Shown here piece by piece: positions 34,716 to 36,749 of a DNA stretch of 36,749 nt (positions within the stretch are counted from its first letter, which is position 1; the number at the start of each line of letters is the position of its first letter). The notes under the pieces are model-generated. The model saw only the letters and a program-made list of their open reading frames with translations. It had not been told where the DNA came from and did no database searches. Source of the stretch: Gammaproteobacteria bacterium (lineage in GTDB: Bacteria; Pseudomonadota; Gammaproteobacteria; Pseudomonadales; Azotimanducaceae); assembly GCA_004357385.1 (NCBI GenBank), contig SMWF01000044.1, forward strand, positions 1 to 36,749. Reading direction: 5' to 3'. Made by a program: the position numbers and the translations under genes.

Positions 34716-35741
34716 TCACCACTCCGGCGTCGTGGCGGCGCGATGGTTGTCGATGCGTCGTTTCAACGCCTCGACCTGTGGCTGCAGCATGTCGTGGGGG
34801 AAGCCCGAGCTGATCGCGCTCGCTTCGTTCAAGCGATTCAGCTGATCATCGCCGAGCTGCACCTCCAGAGCGCCGAGGTTTTCGACCAACTGGTCCCGCG
34901 TGCGCGCACCCAACAACGGGATGATATTGCCTTCTCCCGCCCGGACCCACGCGATCGCCACCTGAGACGGGGTCGCGTCGACCTCTTCGGCGACCGCGAT
35001 CACCTCCTGCGCTATCGCCAGACCACGCTCCGTCGCCCCGCCACGCATCTGTACGCGACCTTCGGTATCCGGGTCTTTGTTGTACTTTCCTGTCAGGATG
35101 CCGGAGCCGACGACACCCCAGGGCGTAACCGCTAGATCCAGCGCCCGGGCCATCGGCAACAGCTCCCGCTCGACCGTGCGGTCCACGAGGCTGTAGCGAA
35201 TCTGCAAGCCGACGAACGACGTCCAACCGCGCAGCTCAGCCAGCGTGTTGGCCTGTGACACCACCCACGCCGGCGTATCGGAGACGCCGACGTAAAGCAC
35301 CTTACCCTGGCTGACCAGATCGTCAAGACCGCGCATGACCTCTTCGATCGGCGTCAGGTAGTCGCGCGCATGCACCCAGTAGAGATCGATGTAGTCGGTG
35401 TTCAGGCGTTTCAGACTGGCATGGATCGAATCCATCATGTTCTTGCGCGAATTGCCGACCGCATTGACGTCCCGGCTGCGCATGCCACCAGTGTACTTGG
35501 TGGCCAATACGATCCGTTCGCGCTCCTGCGCCATGAACTCGCCGAGAAAGGTCTCGCTCGTGCCGGCGGCGTACACGTTGGCGGTATCGATGAAGTTGCC
35601 GCCGGCTTCCCGGAACGCATCGTACACGGCACGGCTTTCGTCTTTGTCGACGCCGAATCCGGTCTCGGTGCCAAACGTCATCGCACCCAGGGCAAGTTCG
35701 GACACCCGCACCCCGCTCCGGCCCAGCAATCGATAGCGCAT
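34716..35741 (-). CDS. Aldo/keto reductase
   Basis: NADPH-dependent reductase with an (alpha/beta)8 barrel, 341 aa. The catalytic tetrad is complete: Asp52 and Tyr57 (NFIDTANVYAAG), Lys82 (VLATKY) and His124 (YWVHARD). The C-terminal cofactor-binding segment (IPLLGARTRDQLVENLGAL) is typical. ATG 35741 is chosen over GTG 35744 because ggggaggg precedes it by a suitable distance. It is the first gene of a probable operon with the MlrC-like peptidase and the MFS transporter. It would reduce a carbonyl or xenobiotic; no substrate is evident. It is divergent from a luciferase-like oxidoreductase. Confidence 0.94.
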   Translation of the reverse strand: MRYRLLGRSGVRVSELALGAMTFGTETGFGVDKDESRAVYDAFREAGGNFIDTANVYAAGTSETFLGEFMAQERERIVLATKYTGGMRSRDVNAVGNSRKNMMDSIHASLKRLNTDYIDLYWVHARDYLTPIEEVMRGLDDLVSQGKVLYVGVSDTPAWVVSQANTLAELRGWTSFVGLQIRYSLVDRTVERELLPMARALDLAVTPWGVVGSGILTGKYNKDPDTEGRVQMRGGATERGLAIAQEVIAVAEEVDATPSQVAIAWVRAGEGNIIPLLGARTRDQLVENLGALEVQLGDDQLNRLNEASAISSGFPHDMLQPQVEALKRRIDNHRAATTPEW

Positions 35742-35840
35742 CACTCCCTCCCCAAGTAGTGGTCAATCGGCAAGACGTCTAGTATGCAGAATCGCGACGG
35801 ATGCACCAATGCTAACCAGGGGCCAAAAAGGGGGCAAGGA

Positions 35841-36680
35841 ATGAGAGTGGGTGTTTCGCTGCCGGTCCGGGAGCTCGAGAACGACATAGGCGCGATTAGA
35901 GCATTTGCCCAGCTCGCTGACGACCTTGGTCTGACGCATCTGCGTGTACCAGACCAGGTGCTGCGACCCGACAGCGGACATCTGCACGAACCAATGACAC
36001 TGCTGGCCTACCTCGCCGCGGTAACCGACAGAATCGAGTTGGTTCCTTCGATCATCGTGCTGCCATCGCGACAGACCGCACTGTTCGCCAAGCAGGCCGC
36101 GGAGCTGGACGTTCTCTCCGGTGGCCGCCTGCGGCTGGGTATCGGTGTTGGGAACAGCGCCGACGAATACCGGGCACTGGGCGCGGACTTCTATACCCGC
36201 GGCGTCCGCTGCGACGAGCAGCTTGAGCTACTCAAACTGCTTTGGACCCGGGATGTGGTGGACTACCATGGCCGTTGGGACACGGTTTCGGGCGCAGGCT
36301 TGAACCCGCTGCCGGTGCAACGACCCATTCCCATCTGGATCGGCGCGAGACCCGTACCGGCCGCTTCGGTTGCGCGCCGCATCGGCCGACTGGCCGACGG
36401 CTGGTTCGTGTTGTGTTCGCCTGAACAATTCTGCGACATCAACGGCGCGATCCGCGGCGAAGCGGAGGCGGCGGGACGCAATCCCGATATGATCGGCACG
36501 GAAGCCGGTGTCGCGGTCGTCGGCCCTCGCCAGTCCGAGTGGAAGGATCGCGTCGCGGGCTGGCGCCGTACCGGGCTGACCCACCTCTGCCTGCGCACTC
36601 TCGGCGCCGGTCTCGAGGCCAAGCAACACCTCGACACCCTGAAGCAGGCCGTGGCCGAGCTCCCCGAAACGGAGCAGTAA
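35841..36680 (+). CDS. LLM-class oxidoreductase, F420-type (Rv2161c-like)
   Basis: Luciferase-like oxidoreductase of 279 aa. The N-terminus MRVGVSLPVRELENDIGAIR, the segment VPSIIVLPSRQTALFAKQAA, then GGRLRLGIGVGNSADEYRALG and PIPIWIGA are those of the TIGR03619/Rv2161c-type group usually linked to F420. ATG 35841 has aagggggcaagga upstream; a longer frame from 35784 adds a polar tail with no similarity. It is divergent from the aldo/keto reductase and followed 4 bases later by the next gene, so it starts a new operon leaving the window. FMN use is the alternative. Confidence 0.88.
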   Translation: MRVGVSLPVRELENDIGAIRAFAQLADDLGLTHLRVPDQVLRPDSGHLHEPMTLLAYLAAVTDRIELVPSIIVLPSRQTALFAKQAAELDVLSGGRLRLGIGVGNSADEYRALGADFYTRGVRCDEQLELLKLLWTRDVVDYHGRWDTVSGAGLNPLPVQRPIPIWIGARPVPAASVARRIGRLADGWFVLCSPEQFCDINGAIRGEAEAAGRNPDMIGTEAGVAVVGPRQSEWKDRVAGWRRTGLTHLCLRTLGAGLEAKQHLDTLKQAVAELPETEQ

Positions 36681-36684
36681 CCAA

Positions 36685-36749
36685 ATGCCCCCGATTCCCG
36701 AATCACCCGCGCTCGACAACCTGCTGGTCGACCCGGCGACCTGGGCCGA
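36685..36749 (+). CDS. Start of next gene, truncated by window end
   Basis: An ATG at 36685, four bases after the oxidoreductase stop, opens a frame without stops to the end of the window (MPPIPESPALDNLLVDPATW). An upstream ggagcag could be the ribosome binding site. Only about 21 codons are visible. The wording resembles the N-terminus of some cytochromes P450, but this is too little to assign. Confidence 0.5.
   Translation, partial: MPPIPESPALDNLLVDPATWA

Overview
The window is GC-rich bacterial chromosome, densely packed with protein-coding genes. I see no rRNA, tRNA, CRISPR array or insertion sequence. Several genes point to a Gammaproteobacterium with an oxidative, lipid-degrading metabolism: a class II type PHA synthase next to a Pseudomonas-type PHA depolymerase, a DUF4389 membrane protein, a small cysteine/DRR-motif protein, and CysD/CysNC. 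This placement rests on gene content only. Every gene-free gap is shorter than 300 bases.

Region 1 (1-4100): a lipoprotein, an acyl-CoA dehydrogenase divergent from an enoyl-CoA hydratase, a zinc alcohol dehydrogenase whose structural-zinc loop has lost its cysteines, and a DUF4389 membrane protein. Region 2 (4200-9130): a probable operon phaC-phaZ-copper ATPase, the last two genes sharing a GTGA stop/start. Region 3 (9300-14800): a lipoprotein, a SnoaL-like protein, a membrane-anchored DUF1330-like protein, a second enoyl-CoA hydratase, a small DRR protein and a DUF169-nitroreductase pair.

Region 4 (14860-19394): a ferritin-like protein divergent from a CoA-transferase/SDR/MmgE-PrpD operon. 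Region 5 (19423-26014, minus strand) is the most interesting part. Eight tightly spaced genes encode a canonical di-iron R2/AurF-like protein, a paralogue that has lost its metal-ligand glutamates, two paralogous SCP2-like lipid-carrier proteins, an FmdB zinc ribbon, an SDR and a large/small pair of acyl-CoA dehydrogenases. I read this as an undescribed lipid- or steroid-oxidising system: an oxygenase with a pseudo-enzyme partner, carriers, then beta-oxidation steps. Directly upstream on the same strand lie cysD (with an unusual N-terminal extension of about 200 residues) and cysNC, which make APS and PAPS.

Region 6 (29700-36749): two luciferase-like (F420-type) oxidoreductases flank a minus-strand block of aldo/keto reductase, MlrC-like M81 peptidase, spinster-like MFS transporter, an internally deleted hsdM remnant and a DUF429-like protein. 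A further gene begins at 36685 and runs off the end.
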